Source of the DNA: Pseudopontixanthobacter vadosimaris
GTDB taxonomy: Bacteria; Pseudomonadota; Alphaproteobacteria; Sphingomonadales; Sphingomonadaceae
Direction: 5' to 3'
DNA: 64,000 nucleotides
NCBI RefSeq assembly: GCF_012979275.1
Contig: NZ_JABASZ010000040.1
Location: 62,001-126,000, forward strand
Part shown: piece by piece, positions 27,775-36,331 of the stretch
Position numbering within the stretch: the first letter of the stretch is position 1
How the letters are laid out: every line of letters begins with the position of its first letter
The notes under the pieces: generated by a model
Seen by the model: the letters and a program-made list of their open reading frames with translations, nothing else
Told to the model about the DNA's origin: nothing
Databases searched by the model: none
Made by a program: the position numbers and the translations under genes

Positions 27775-28371
27775 GTGGCATACACTAAGTTCCATGGAAG
27801 ATACGAAAGCGACGGGCGAAGCTGCGAAAGACCGGGCTGCGGCGAAGCGGGTGAATTCCGCGCGCCGGGCGGGCGCGGTTCGGGTTTCGACGGGCCGGGC
27901 GACTGGCGCTGGTTCTGCCTTGAACATGTGCGCGAATTCAATGCCGGATACGACTGGTTCGAAGGCATGAGCGCCGAGGAAATCTACGCGGCTCAGGCGC
28001 CGGGGGCCGGGTGGGCCAGCGAAACCCGCGCTTTTCGCGTCGATGCGATGAGCGATGCGATGCCGCGCTGGGCCGATTTCGCGGACCCGCTCGATGCGAT
28101 CAACGCGCGGGCCGATGCCATTCGGGAGCGCGGAGGTCATCGTTCGGCCGGTGCCGCAGCGCGAAACCGATTTACCGCGCATGAGGCGCGCGCGCTGGAC
28201 ATAATGGGGCTTGGCATGGCGACGGACCGGAAGGATCTCCGCCGCCGCTATTCCGAACTCGTGCGCCGCTATCATCCCGACCGCAATGGCGGCGACCGCG
28301 GTTTCGAAGGGCGTTTGCAGCAGGTGGTGGAAGCCTATCAGCTGCTGAAGAAATCGGCAGCCTTTACCTGA
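27775..28371 (+). CDS. J-domain protein with N-terminal Cys/His motif
   Basis: The 198-residue product, read from a GTG at 27775, ends in a J domain (about residues 138-195) with the catalytic HPD at H167-D169 in RRRYSELVRRYHPDRNGGD, so it should stimulate an Hsp70 (DnaK) ATPase. The N-terminal half has C17 and C22 (SCERPGC) and C48/H51 (FCLEH), a possible small zinc-binding unit, followed by FNAGYDWFEGMSAEEIYAAQ. It lacks the G/F region and the CxxCxGxG repeats of DnaJ. The start is uncertain because AAGGG lies too near the GTG, but the conserved Cys motif requires a start about here. It is divergent from bolA, a common arrangement in sphingomonads. Confidence 0.8.
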   Translation: MAYTKFHGRYESDGRSCERPGCGEAGEFRAPGGRGSGFDGPGDWRWFCLEHVREFNAGYDWFEGMSAEEIYAAQAPGAGWASETRAFRVDAMSDAMPRWADFADPLDAINARADAIRERGGHRSAGAAARNRFTAHEARALDIMGLGMATDRKDLRRRYSELVRRYHPDRNGGDRGFEGRLQQVVEAYQLLKKSAAFT

Positions 28372-28375
28372 TCGG

Positions 28376-29236
28376 TTAGTTCTGGCGAAAAGCCCAGCGC
28401 AACGTGCGGCCCATGCCGTCGGTCGCAATCCGCGCGCCCAATGCACCCAGCGGCGGATTGCGCAGGCCCAGCATGGCGCGGGCGAACGGCGGCAGCAGGT
28501 CGACGGCGGCACCGCCCAGCATCTGCTGCACCAGCACCGGCGCACCTTCGGGCCGCTGGTTCAGCACCAGATCGGCGACCTCGCGCGCTTCGGGCGATGC
28601 GCGCAGATGCCCGCGCATCGCCCTCATCATGCGTTCCGCTTCGCTGCGGGTTTCGGGCACCGGATCGGCATCCAGCAGACGCGCGATGACGGCAAATTGC
28701 CGGAAATATTCGTCCTGCTCGGCCATTGGCATGGCAGGGCGGACATAGCGGCGATAGGCCGCCAGGAAGCTCGTCGCTTCGGCCAGATGCACGAAGGCCA
28801 GCGTTTCGGGATCGCGCGCCGAATAGGGCGTGCCATCGGGAAGGGTGCCCGAAACCCGTTCGTGGATCGCGTTCACCCTCTTGATAGCTTGCCGCGCATT
28901 ATCCTGCTGGCCGAAGGTCGTCGTCGCGATGAAGCGGGCCGTGCGCCGCAACCGGCCGTGCATGTCGGCGCGGAAATTCGAATGGTCGAGAACCCCCTGC
29001 AGGGCATGGGGGTGCAGCATCTGCAGCAGCAAACCGCGTATTCCGCCGACCATCATGGCCGTTATGTCGGCATGCACCATGCGGATGGGCGAATCGGGCG
29101 GGAACAGCGCGTCAACGGACGGCGGCACCGGCGTCTGGCCGCGGGAGGTGTCGTTGAACGTCGCCCGCACTCTACGGACCACCGCGTCGCGCAGCCGGTC
29201 TGCCGGCGGGGCAAGGAATGTGTCGAGCAGGGCCAT
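28376..29236 (-). CDS. Oxygenase MpaB-like (DUF2236) protein
   Basis: The 286-residue, mostly helical product matches DUF2236: VHADITAMMVGGIRGLLLQM, LHPHALQGVLDHSNFRADMHGR, the TARFIATTTFG motif and FVHLAEATSFLAAYRRY. The family includes MpaB' and rubber oxygenase-related proteins; some members are haem proteins, with His as ligands. The reaction here is unknown. The start ATG at 29236 has no ribosome site, but a perfect TATAAT lies five bases upstream, so a leaderless transcript is possible. The gene separates the J-domain gene from cobS. Confidence 0.83.
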   Translation of the reverse strand: MALLDTFLAPPADRLRDAVVRRVRATFNDTSRGQTPVPPSVDALFPPDSPIRMVHADITAMMVGGIRGLLLQMLHPHALQGVLDHSNFRADMHGRLRRTARFIATTTFGQQDNARQAIKRVNAIHERVSGTLPDGTPYSARDPETLAFVHLAEATSFLAAYRRYVRPAMPMAEQDEYFRQFAVIARLLDADPVPETRSEAERMMRAMRGHLRASPEAREVADLVLNQRPEGAPVLVQQMLGGAAVDLLPPFARAMLGLRNPPLGALGARIATDGMGRTLRWAFRQN

Positions 29237-29241
29237 TCGTG

Positions 29242-29247
29242 ATTATA
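29242..29247 (-). promoter_or_regulatory. Perfect -10 hexamer directly before the MpaB-like ATG
   Basis: On the minus strand TATAAT at 29247-29242 is followed by CACGA and then ATG (29236). Spacing puts transcription start at or near the A of the start codon. No good -35 is present at 16-18 bases. There is no Shine-Dalgarno sequence between. Confidence 0.45.
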
Positions 29248-29336
29248 TATACGCATGGGGTCGACATGCGGTGCCACAGAAAATGCGGTGCCAGGCGCTT
29301 GCGAGGGGCCGCCGCCTTCTCTAGGCCACAGGGGCA

Positions 29337-30332
29337 ATGAACGAAATGACCGACAAGAGCTTCGACGCCGCCGAGAAAACCGTGCTGGCAGCACCCGACA
29401 CCAGCGTGGATGTGCGCGACACTTTCGGGATCGACATGGACTGGCAGGTTCCCGCCTTCTCGAAGGCTGACGACCGGGTTCCCGACCTCGACGAAAATTA
29501 CGTCTTCGATCCGGACACGACGCTCGCCATCCTGGCCGGTTTCGCCTTCAACCGCCGGGTGATGGTGCAGGGCTATCACGGCACCGGCAAATCGACTCAT
29601 ATCGAGCAGGTCGCAGCACGCCTGAACTGGCCGTGCATCCGCATCAATCTCGACGCGCATATCAGCCGGATCGATCTGGTCGGGCGCGATGCCATCGTGC
29701 TGCGCGATGGATTGCAGGTGACCGAGTTCCGCGAAGGGCTGCTCCCCTGGGCGCTGCAGCATCCCGTGGCGCTGGTGTTCGACGAATATGACGCCGGGCG
29801 CCCCGACGTGATGTTCGTCATCCAGCGCGTGCTGGAGAACGAGGGCAAGCTGACCCTGCTGGACCAGAACCGCGTCATTCGCCCCGATCCGCATTTCCGC
29901 CTGTTCGCCACGGCGAATACGGTGGGCCTTGGCGACACCAGCGGGCTGTATCACGGTACGCAGGCGATCAACCAGGGCCAGATGGACCGCTGGAACATCG
30001 TCATCGGCCTCAACTATCTGCCTCGGGAAACCGAACAGGACATCGTCGCGGCCAAGAACCCCGATGCCGACAGGGCGCAGATCGCCAGCATGATCCGCGT
30101 TGCCGATCTGACGCGGCAGGGCTTCATCAATGGTGACATTTCGACTGTAATGAGCCCGCGCACCGTCATCACCTGGGCGCAGAATACCGCCATCTTCAAG
30201 GATATCGGCTTCGCATTCCGCCTCAGCTTCCTCAACAAATGCGACGAGGCGGAACGGATGCTGGTGGCCGAATATTACCAGCGCGTCTTCGGTGAGGAAC
30301 TGCCCGAAAGCATCGTCGGCAAGAACGGCTGA
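29337..30332 (+). CDS. cobS: Cobaltochelatase subunit CobS (AAA+ ATPase)
   Basis: CobS is the AAA+ motor of the aerobic cobaltochelatase CobN-CobS-CobT, which inserts cobalt into hydrogenobyrinic acid diamide. The 331-residue product has Walker [10 protein letters not shown] (79-87), Walker [12 protein letters not shown] (144-154), a sensor segment [15 protein letters not shown], and the conserved [15 protein letters not shown]. The N-terminal [12 protein letters not shown] is typical of CobS. The start is the ATG at 29337 or 29346. In most alphaproteobacteria cobT follows; here a convergent thioesterase gene follows instead and no cobT or cobN is in the window. It could alternatively serve a related CobS-like chelatase, but similarity to CobS is high. 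Confidence 0.93.
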   Translation: MNEMTDKSFDAAEKTVLAAPDTSVDVRDTFGIDMDWQVPAFSKADDRVPDLDENYVFDPDTTLAILAGFAFNRRVMVQGYHGTGKSTHIEQVAARLNWPCIRINLDAHISRIDLVGRDAIVLRDGLQVTEFREGLLPWALQHPVALVFDEYDAGRPDVMFVIQRVLENEGKLTLLDQNRVIRPDPHFRLFATANTVGLGDTSGLYHGTQAINQGQMDRWNIVIGLNYLPRETEQDIVAAKNPDADRAQIASMIRVADLTRQGFINGDISTVMSPRTVITWAQNTAIFKDIGFAFRLSFLNKCDEAERMLVAEYYQRVFGEELPESIVGKNG

Positions 30333-30343
30333 CGCTCGGCGCG

Positions 30344-30362
30344 GCCCGACAGCTAGTCGGGC
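30344..30362. terminator. Hairpin between convergent cobS and thioesterase genes
   Basis: GCCCGAC-AGCTA-GTCGGGC is a perfect seven-pair stem with a five-base loop, 11 bases after the cobS stop; it overlaps the stop of the convergent gene at 30353. It could terminate transcription from both sides. No T tract follows on either strand. Confidence 0.45.
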
Positions 30363-30763
30363 GTGGTCATCAGCACATTCATCACCGCAGTGGCCACGGG
30401 GCGGGTCCGGTCGTCCTGCCATGCCTCCACCACGATATTCGCATTGCGGCGGCCTGCGCGGGTCACCCGGCCAAGGGCATAGGTCGGCCGCTTTTTCGCG
30501 GCGCTGAGGAATTGCACCGTCACATTGATCGGCTTTAACCGATGGTCGCGGCCCACCCTGCCGAGTTCCAGCCGCAGGGCGGCATAGCCGGCAGTTTCGA
30601 GCAGGCCGCTGGTGGCGCCGCCGTGCAATACGCCCGGCCGCCCTTCCGCGATGCTGGTGAACGGCAGGAGCAGGATGGGGGCGTCGCCGGTCTCGTCAGC
30701 AATCTCGATGCCGAGCGAACGCGCATAGGGAGTGAGACTATCAGGCGTTTCGCTCATCGTCAT
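30353..30763 (-). CDS. PaaI-family hotdog thioesterase (second of a pair)
   Basis: This 136-residue single-hotdog protein has the PaaI core HGGATSGLLETAGYAAL and LKPINVTVQFLSAAKKRP, typical of thioesterases acting on aromatic or acyl-CoA. The ATG at 30763 overlaps the upstream thioesterase stop by four bases (ATGA), which supports this start over the one two codons later. It and its neighbour are tandem hotdogs and may form a heteromer; that is inference. The stop lies inside a hairpin shared with cobS. Confidence 0.87.
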   Translation of the reverse strand: MTMSETPDSLTPYARSLGIEIADETGDAPILLLPFTSIAEGRPGVLHGGATSGLLETAGYAALRLELGRVGRDHRLKPINVTVQFLSAAKKRPTYALGRVTRAGRRNANIVVEAWQDDRTRPVATAVMNVLMTTPD

Positions 30764-31248
30764 AGCCTTTGTCCCATGATCGCCATGAAGGATCCGGCGA
30801 TATGCGCCACCGGGTCGTCCGCATCGCCATCATGCGCTATGCCGCGCACGAAAGCGGCGGAATTGGTCAGGCGGTAACATTCCGCACGGCCGATGACATT
30901 CGCGCCTTCTTTCGAAGGGCGCATGTAATCGACTCGCAGGTCGAGCGTCGCGATAGCGCGGAATTCGCCCATCTTCACCCACACGCTCATGCCCGATGCC
31001 ATGTCCATCAGGCTGACGATCGGGCCGGATGCCAAAACGTCGCGCGACGCTTCGCCGATGAGATCGGCACGCCAGGGCAATTCCAGTTCGGCCCAGTCCG
31101 GCCCGTGATCGCGATAACGCAGCCCCAGCCATCCGCCGTGGTTCTGCGACAACAGCAAGGGCGCGGCTGCTGCCGGATCGAAGCGGGTGCGGCGCGCATC
31201 CTGCACGTTCTCGCCGCGCGAGCTGGATGTGGGTTCAGCGTTGTTCAT
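30760..31248 (-). CDS. PaaI-family hotdog thioesterase (first of a pair)
   Basis: The 162-residue product is a hotdog protein with a disordered N-terminus of about 25 residues; the core has SRDVLASGPIVSLMDMASGM in the place of the usual HGG helix start, then ATLDLRVDYMRPSKEGANV and a closing AHIAGSFMAIM. The HGG of canonical PaaI is replaced, so catalytic detail may differ. The start is the ATG at 31248. It is translationally coupled to the second thioesterase and lies 76 bases downstream of ruvX. Confidence 0.83.
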   Translation of the reverse strand: MNNAEPTSSSRGENVQDARRTRFDPAAAAPLLLSQNHGGWLGLRYRDHGPDWAELELPWRADLIGEASRDVLASGPIVSLMDMASGMSVWVKMGEFRAIATLDLRVDYMRPSKEGANVIGRAECYRLTNSAAFVRGIAHDGDADDPVAHIAGSFMAIMGQRL

Positions 31249-31324
31249 GGCCGCGCTTCTGCGGCGAAGGGCCGCCGATTACAATATCTAACGGGACTGC
31301 TGCCGAAATGCTAACTTGCGCGCC

Positions 31325-31807
31325 CTAGAAGATGCCGCCGGCCAGCGCATCGATCGCGGCCTGGAGAATGACAGCCGCGGCATGGCTGTCGATCCGTTCG
31401 GCACGCTTGCGGCGGCTGACCTCCTGTCCGATCATGTCCCGTTCCGCGCTGGAGGTGGACCACCGTTCGTCCCAGAGCAGGACCGGCACGTTCAGCGTCG
31501 CCAGATTGCGGGCATAGGCACGGCTTGCCTGCGCGCGCGGACCTTCGCTGCCATCCATATTCAACGGCAGGCCGATGACCAGGCCGGCGACCCCCCGGCT
31601 TTTCGCCAGTTCAGCCAGCACTGCCTTGTCCTTGGCGAACTTCCCCCGCGGCAGGGTCTTGCCCGCCGTCGCAAATCGCCAGCCTGCATCGCAAAAGGCG
31701 GTGCCGATCGTCTTCGTGCCGATATCGAGTGCCAGCAGCACTCCACCATCCGGCAGAAGATCACGGAAAGTGGAAAATTCGGTAGTTACCGGGGCTGTTT
31801 CGTCCAT
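31325..31807 (-). CDS. ruvX: Holliday-junction resolvase-like RuvX (YqgF)
   Basis: RuvX/YqgF is a small RNase H-fold nuclease tied to 16S rRNA pre-processing or Holliday-junction cleavage. The 160-residue protein has the first catalytic Asp in LLALDIGTKTIGTAF, the loop VIGLPLNMDGSEGPRA, then the acidic residue in VPVLLWDERWSTSSAE and the final Asp in IDSHAAAVILQ. Its first 22 bases overlap the 3-prime end of the DUF3089 gene, a normal compact junction. The ATG at 31807 gives an N-terminus about 20 residues longer than the fold. Confidence 0.93.
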   Translation of the reverse strand: MDETAPVTTEFSTFRDLLPDGGVLLALDIGTKTIGTAFCDAGWRFATAGKTLPRGKFAKDKAVLAELAKSRGVAGLVIGLPLNMDGSEGPRAQASRAYARNLATLNVPVLLWDERWSTSSAERDMIGQEVSRRKRAERIDSHAAAVILQAAIDALAGGIF

Positions 31808-32925
31808 GATCCAACCCTTTGCGCGACGTCGCGTTGCAGGTTCCGCCAGAACAGCGGAACGTCATAGACATGATAATTGTTGCCGGGCAGCACTGCGGCA
31901 CCCATCTCTGGCGGCGGTCCGATCAGCAGCAGGCCGCGGTCATCACAGCGCGCGGGGACATAGCGCGGCACCAGTTCCCCGTCGGTCAGGTCCGTGTCCG
32001 GAACCAGGCTGCCGAGATTGGCCGAGGCGGGCGCTGTGCCATTGGCCGTTCCGCTGATCGGATTGGTGCAGACGATGCCGCTGTCTCCTCGCAGCTCTCC
32101 GTCCAGCCCGCGAGATTCGCTGTAGGTTTCGATGAGGGCCGAAGGATCCGCCGGTTCGGCGTAGCTGGACCAGCTGGCAATGCAATTCGCCTGTCCCGCC
32201 GTCGCGCAGGCCGGCAGGCCGAGTGCGGGCAGATCATGCGCGACCGAAATCGGCCAGCCGACCAGATAGGCGGCGGCGATCCGGTCTTCCAGCGCGGTCC
32301 CGGCGATCCTGCGCTGAAGCAGGCTCATCAGATGCAGCGCCCCCTGACTGTGGCCGGCGAGCACGATCGGCATGTCGGGCCCGATGCTGTCGACGAAAAA
32401 GGCGAAGGCCTGCGCGACATCTTCATAGGCAGTGTCGATCGCAGCCTCGGAATCGGGCGAATCGGTCAGGAATGCGCCGAAGGTCGCCTGCCTGTATCTC
32501 GGCGCCCAAATCTCGCTCGCCTGGTTGAACGGACTGGCCATGCCGCGAACGTAGACTTCGGCGATGCGTGCCGATTGTGCATCCTCCAGCGCCGCATTCC
32601 AGCTGGTGCGTTCGAGAAAACTGGTCGGATGGACGAAAAAGACCACAAATTCCGGATTGTTCTCGTCTGCCGTCGGCACGTCGCGCGCTTCGCCGCGTGT
32701 CGCGGGCTGCCAGCGTGCAGGATCGTCGAGACCGATGCCCGGGCGCGAGATCCACATATCGGTCGACCGATAGGCGTTGTCGGCCAATCGCTCCTGCTCG
32801 ACGAAGCCGTCGCCGGGGACGAAGGCCATCTTCTGAAGCTCCTTGCCCCAAATGGCGAGGGCGAAGGCGCCTGCTATGGCAAGGACGATCAGGCCCGCGA
32901 TGACATAAAGGAACTTGCGCGCCAT
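31786..32925 (-). CDS. DUF3089 alpha/beta-hydrolase-like membrane-anchored protein
   Basis: The 379-residue product has one N-terminal membrane segment (about residues 5-27), so the enzyme domain is probably periplasmic. FVVFFVHPTSF and the nucleophile elbow VLAGHSQGALHL (GHSQG, Ser nucleophile) are typical of DUF3089, a lipase-like alpha/beta-hydrolase family without assigned substrate. Two Cys pairs in the C-terminal half fit an oxidising location. The ATG at 32925 is two bases beyond the stop of the AI-2E-type permease, so it is co-transcribed. Confidence 0.85.
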   Translation of the reverse strand: MARKFLYVIAGLIVLAIAGAFALAIWGKELQKMAFVPGDGFVEQERLADNAYRSTDMWISRPGIGLDDPARWQPATRGEARDVPTADENNPEFVVFFVHPTSFLERTSWNAALEDAQSARIAEVYVRGMASPFNQASEIWAPRYRQATFGAFLTDSPDSEAAIDTAYEDVAQAFAFFVDSIGPDMPIVLAGHSQGALHLMSLLQRRIAGTALEDRIAAAYLVGWPISVAHDLPALGLPACATAGQANCIASWSSYAEPADPSALIETYSESRGLDGELRGDSGIVCTNPISGTANGTAPASANLGSLVPDTDLTDGELVPRYVPARCDDRGLLLIGPPPEMGAAVLPGNNYHVYDVPLFWRNLQRDVAQRVGSWTKQPR

Positions 32926-32926
32926 C

Positions 32927-34087
32927 CTATCGGCTTCCCAACGTGGTCGCATTCGCCGCGGCGGGGTCAGGTGCGCCGGTAGTATCGATCGATTCGTCTT
33001 CCTTGCTGTTCAGTTCCGCGCGTCTTTCCAGCGCGACCTTGATCATGGCCAGCAGCGGGTCGGCAAGGAACAGGCCGATCAGCCCGAACAGGACGCCCAT
33101 GATCAGCTGCATGGCAAGCACGAGGCCCGGCGCCAGGTCGACCGTCTTGCGCGCGATCATCGGCACGAGGATATAACCGTCGATCGTCTGAACGAGAAAA
33201 TACACGAAGATAGTGAACAGGCCCATGTCGACGCCGCCGGAGAATCCCACGGTCACCATCAGCAATCCGGATACGATCGCGCCGACATTGGGGACAAAGG
33301 CGAGCAGCCCGGTAATGATGCCCAGCAATGCAGCCATCGGTACGCCATACCAGGCGAGCAGCGCCCAGGTGAAGATGCCTTCGACCAGCATGCCAAGCAA
33401 CCGCCCGGCCATCAGCCGCCGCATGGTCGCGGCCATCCGGCTGGCGGTGATGTAGAAGTTCTCGCGCTGGGCGCTGGGGATCAGCCAGGCGAAGCCGCGT
33501 TCGTAAAGATCGGGTTCGAGCGCCATGTAGATGCCGATGATCAGGATCAGCAGCATGGTGGCAAAACCGCCGAACAGGCCGCCGATCACGCGCGTTACCG
33601 TTCCGACGCCGCTCGCCATCTGCTCCAGCATGGTCCGCACGATGTCGGGTCCGATATCGAAGCCACGGCCCTGTAGATAGGCGATCAGATCAAGTAACTG
33701 CCGGTTTATTATTTGTGGAAATTGTGCCGCTTCCTGCGAAACCCGGGTGCCTCCATACCAGAACAGCCATACGAAGAAGGCGCCGGTCAGCAGCAGGACG
33801 ATGCCAATGCGTATCGTGCGTGAGATCGGTACAGCCCTGCCGAGCAGGCGCGCCCCGCCATCCACCATGGCGGCGAATACGAAGGCACCGAAAATCACGA
33901 GCAGCGATTGCGAAATCCAGATGCAGAGGATGATGAGGCCGATCACGCTGGCCCAGACCAGCGCGCGCTTCGCCTCCTGCTGCAATTGCGGGTTGCTGAT
34001 GCGGGTCGGGCTGGCCCCGGTGGGCCGTTCGGAGGGGATGTAATCATTCCCTTCCAACCCGACCGAACTGCGGCCGTCTTCGCTCAA
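32927..34087 (-). CDS. AI-2E/TqsA-family transporter
   Basis: The 386-residue protein has about eight membrane helices with the family segments TGLLAFVPNVGAIVSGLLM and GYILVPMIARKTVDLAPGLV, followed by MGVLFGLIGLFLADPLLAMI. The family includes TqsA (autoinducer-2 exporter) and Na+/H+ antiporter-like members; transport substrate here is unknown. Start: TTG at 34087 with AGGGG about seven bases upstream; no in-frame ATG serves better. Just upstream is a small palindromic region (34103-34125). First gene of permease-DUF3089-ruvX. Confidence 0.87.
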   Translation of the reverse strand: MSEDGRSSVGLEGNDYIPSERPTGASPTRISNPQLQQEAKRALVWASVIGLIILCIWISQSLLVIFGAFVFAAMVDGGARLLGRAVPISRTIRIGIVLLLTGAFFVWLFWYGGTRVSQEAAQFPQIINRQLLDLIAYLQGRGFDIGPDIVRTMLEQMASGVGTVTRVIGGLFGGFATMLLILIIGIYMALEPDLYERGFAWLIPSAQRENFYITASRMAATMRRLMAGRLLGMLVEGIFTWALLAWYGVPMAALLGIITGLLAFVPNVGAIVSGLLMVTVGFSGGVDMGLFTIFVYFLVQTIDGYILVPMIARKTVDLAPGLVLAMQLIMGVLFGLIGLFLADPLLAMIKVALERRAELNSKEDESIDTTGAPDPAAANATTLGSR

Positions 34088-34150
34088 GATGTTTCCCCTG
34101 TCAGCCGCATGCGGAGCAGCCGCATCGCATTGCCGATACGCTGCCGATCA

Positions 34151-35149
34151 TCATTCGCCATTCGCCGCCTGCGCGACCCCTTCGTCTTGCGAGGGTTCGA
34201 TCGCACTCGCGGCGAGGGCAGGGCGCAGTGTGGTCCAGGCCCGTCCTTCACGCAAGGACGTAAACCAGGTGACCGGATTCCACCCGGTGCTGCCATCGAG
34301 CGAAAAGGTGATGAATTCCGCGCGGCCGCCGACATTTTCCAGCGGAACCGGGCCGCCAAGACCGCTCTCCCACGCCTCGGCACGGCTGTCGGCGGATTCG
34401 TCGCGATTGTCGCCCATCAGGAAGACGTGCCCTGCGGGTATGGCGATTTCTGCCATGTTGTCGAGCGCCTGCGTCCGGTGGTCCACGATCAGATAGGTCG
34501 CGCCGTTCGGCATGATTTCGCGATAGGTGGGCAGTTCGCAAACCGCCGCACCCGAAGCCAGGAGGCGCTTTGCGCCGGGGTAGACATCGGCAAGGCAGGG
34601 CGCGTTTGCATCGACGGGGATGTCGATGGAGGGTTCTACCAATTGCGGAACCGGCGTTCCGTTCAGCACGATCTGGCCGTTCACCACGGCGATCCGGTCG
34701 CCCGGCAAGCCGACGACGCGCTTGATGTAATCCTCGTCACGCCCGGGCGGCACGGCGATGACGATATCGCCATATTCCGGATTCGCGGGAAACAGCCGGG
34801 CGTCGCTTCTCGGCAGGACATGAAAACTCGCGCTGACCCACGACCAGCCATAAGGATATTTGCTGACCACCAGACGGTCGCCGACCAGCAGATTGGGCAC
34901 CATCGACTGGCTGGGGATGTAAAAAGGCTTCGCCACCAGGCTGTGGAAGCCCAGCACGGCCAGGATCATCAGCAGAAGACCGCGCAATTCCGCGCCCCAG
35001 TTTACATCGCCCCCGCTATCTTCCGACCTGCCGCTGACGGGCCGCCCGGCTCCTTCGCGCGCGATCTCCCGTCGCTCGCCAGGGGGCGATTGCGGCGAAA
35101 GCGATGCCGTGCGCGGAAGAGCGGGATCAGTCAGTGTGGGAGAGGGCAT
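34151..35149 (-). CDS. lepB: Signal peptidase I
   Basis: LepB removes signal peptides from exported proteins at the inner-membrane surface. The 332-residue product has a long cytoplasmic N-terminus (about 50 residues, Pro/Ser rich), one membrane segment (about 55-70), the catalytic Ser82 in [15 protein letters not shown], and Lys143 in [11 protein letters not shown], plus the later box [14 protein letters not shown]. An insert between boxes contains two Cys ([20 protein letters not shown]), comparable in place to the disulphide region of E. coli LepB. Start ATG at 35149 overlaps acpS by 23 bases. In related bacteria rnc and era follow lepB; here a permease does. Confidence 0.95.
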   Translation of the reverse strand: MPSPTLTDPALPRTASLSPQSPPGERREIAREGAGRPVSGRSEDSGGDVNWGAELRGLLLMILAVLGFHSLVAKPFYIPSQSMVPNLLVGDRLVVSKYPYGWSWVSASFHVLPRSDARLFPANPEYGDIVIAVPPGRDEDYIKRVVGLPGDRIAVVNGQIVLNGTPVPQLVEPSIDIPVDANAPCLADVYPGAKRLLASGAAVCELPTYREIMPNGATYLIVDHRTQALDNMAEIAIPAGHVFLMGDNRDESADSRAEAWESGLGGPVPLENVGGRAEFITFSLDGSTGWNPVTWFTSLREGRAWTTLRPALAASAIEPSQDEGVAQAANGE

Positions 35150-35552
35150 CGGTCAGGGGTACTGCTTCCAGGATCACGAAGGCCTGCGCCCATGGGTGAT
35201 CGTCCGTGAGGGTAAGATGAATGGCGATGCTGAAGCCCGCAGGCGTCAGTTCTCCCAGCCGGGCGGCGGCACCGCCCGACAGCGCGAGCGTCGGCGCGCC
35301 CGAAGGGGCGTTGATCACACCGATGTCCCTCATGAACACGCCGCGTCTGAATCCGGTTCCGACAGCCTTGGAAAATGCCTCCTTGGCGGCGAAGCGTTTG
35401 GCATAGGTGCCGGCGATGGTGAAGGGCCGCCGCCGTGCGCGGGCGCGTTCCGTGGCCGTGAACACCCGGTTCTCGAACCGTTCTCCGAACCGGTCGAGAG
35501 AGTTCTGAATTCGTTCGATATTACAGAGGTCGGAGCCCAGGCCGATAATCAT
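35127..35552 (-). CDS. acpS: Holo-[acyl-carrier-protein] synthase
   Basis: AcpS transfers 4-prime-phosphopantetheine from CoA to acyl carrier protein. The 141-residue protein opens with [14 protein letters not shown] (metal-binding Asp8) and has the second signature [18 protein letters not shown] (Glu and Lys catalytic). Length and motifs are standard. The ATG at 35552 begins the conserved strand. It lies 27 bases after pdxJ and overlaps lepB by 23 bases: the order pyrE-pdxJ-acpS-lepB is an operon. Confidence 0.96.
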   Translation of the reverse strand: MIIGLGSDLCNIERIQNSLDRFGERFENRVFTATERARARRRPFTIAGTYAKRFAAKEAFSKAVGTGFRRGVFMRDIGVINAPSGAPTLALSGGAAARLGELTPAGFSIAIHLTLTDDHPWAQAFVILEAVPLTDALSHTD

Positions 35553-35579
35553 CGCGTGGTCTTCATCGAATTTCGGCCA

Positions 35580-36329
35580 TCAGGAATTGTCCATCAATTC
35601 GCGCATCCGCAGCACCGCCGGGGCAAGGCCGACGAACACGGCCTCGCCAATCAGGTAATGCCCGATATTGAGCTCCGCCAGTTGCGGTATGGCGGCAATC
35701 GCCTGGACATTGTCATAGGTGAGGCCGTGGCCCGCATGCGGTTCGATGCCGTTTTTTGCCGCCAGGGCCGCCATGTCGGCAATCCGGCGCAGCTCGGCGC
35801 CTCGTGTCTCGCCACTCGCATTCGCATATTCGCCGGTGTGGAATTCCACCACCGGCACGCCCATGCGGATCGCCGCTTCCAGCTGCCGGGGGTCCGGCGC
35901 AATGAACAGGCTGACGCGGATGCCGTGGTCCTTCAGCTTCCAGACCAGCGGTGAGAGCTGATTGTGCAGCCCCGCCGCGTCCAGACCGCCTTCTGTCGTC
36001 CGCTCCTCGCGCTTTTCGGGAACGATACAGGCGGCATGAGGGCGATGGCGCAAGGCGATCTCCAGCATTTCCGGGGTCGCAGCCATTTCAAGGTTCAGCG
36101 GCAGATCGGTTGCGGCCTGGATACGCTTCAGATCGTCGTCACGGATGTGCCGCCGGTCCTCGCGCAGATGGGCGGTAATCCCGTCGCCGCCGCATTCCGC
36201 GACGATCTGCGCTGCCCGCACCGGGTCGGGGTGATCGCCGCCGCGCGCATTCCTGATCGTCGCGACATGATCGATATTGACCCCGAGGCGCAGCTTGCGC
36301 TCCCGTTCGCCGGATGAGTGAGAGGCCAC
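35580..36329 (-). CDS. pdxJ: Pyridoxine 5-prime-phosphate synthase
   Basis: PdxJ condenses 1-deoxyxylulose-5-phosphate with 3-amino-2-oxopropyl phosphate to form pyridoxine phosphate. The 249-residue TIM-barrel has [17 protein letters not shown], the [13 protein letters not shown] strand, [28 protein letters not shown], and the end [24 protein letters not shown]; all are PdxJ signatures. The start is a GTG at 36329, directly after the pyrE stop (two-base gap), with a short extra N-terminus. Confidence 0.97.
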   Translation of the reverse strand: MASHSSGERERKLRLGVNIDHVATIRNARGGDHPDPVRAAQIVAECGGDGITAHLREDRRHIRDDDLKRIQAATDLPLNLEMAATPEMLEIALRHRPHAACIVPEKREERTTEGGLDAAGLHNQLSPLVWKLKDHGIRVSLFIAPDPRQLEAAIRMGVPVVEFHTGEYANASGETRGAELRRIADMAALAAKNGIEPHAGHGLTYDNVQAIAAIPQLAELNIGHYLIGEAVFVGLAPAVLRMRELMDNS

Positions 36330-36331
36330 CG

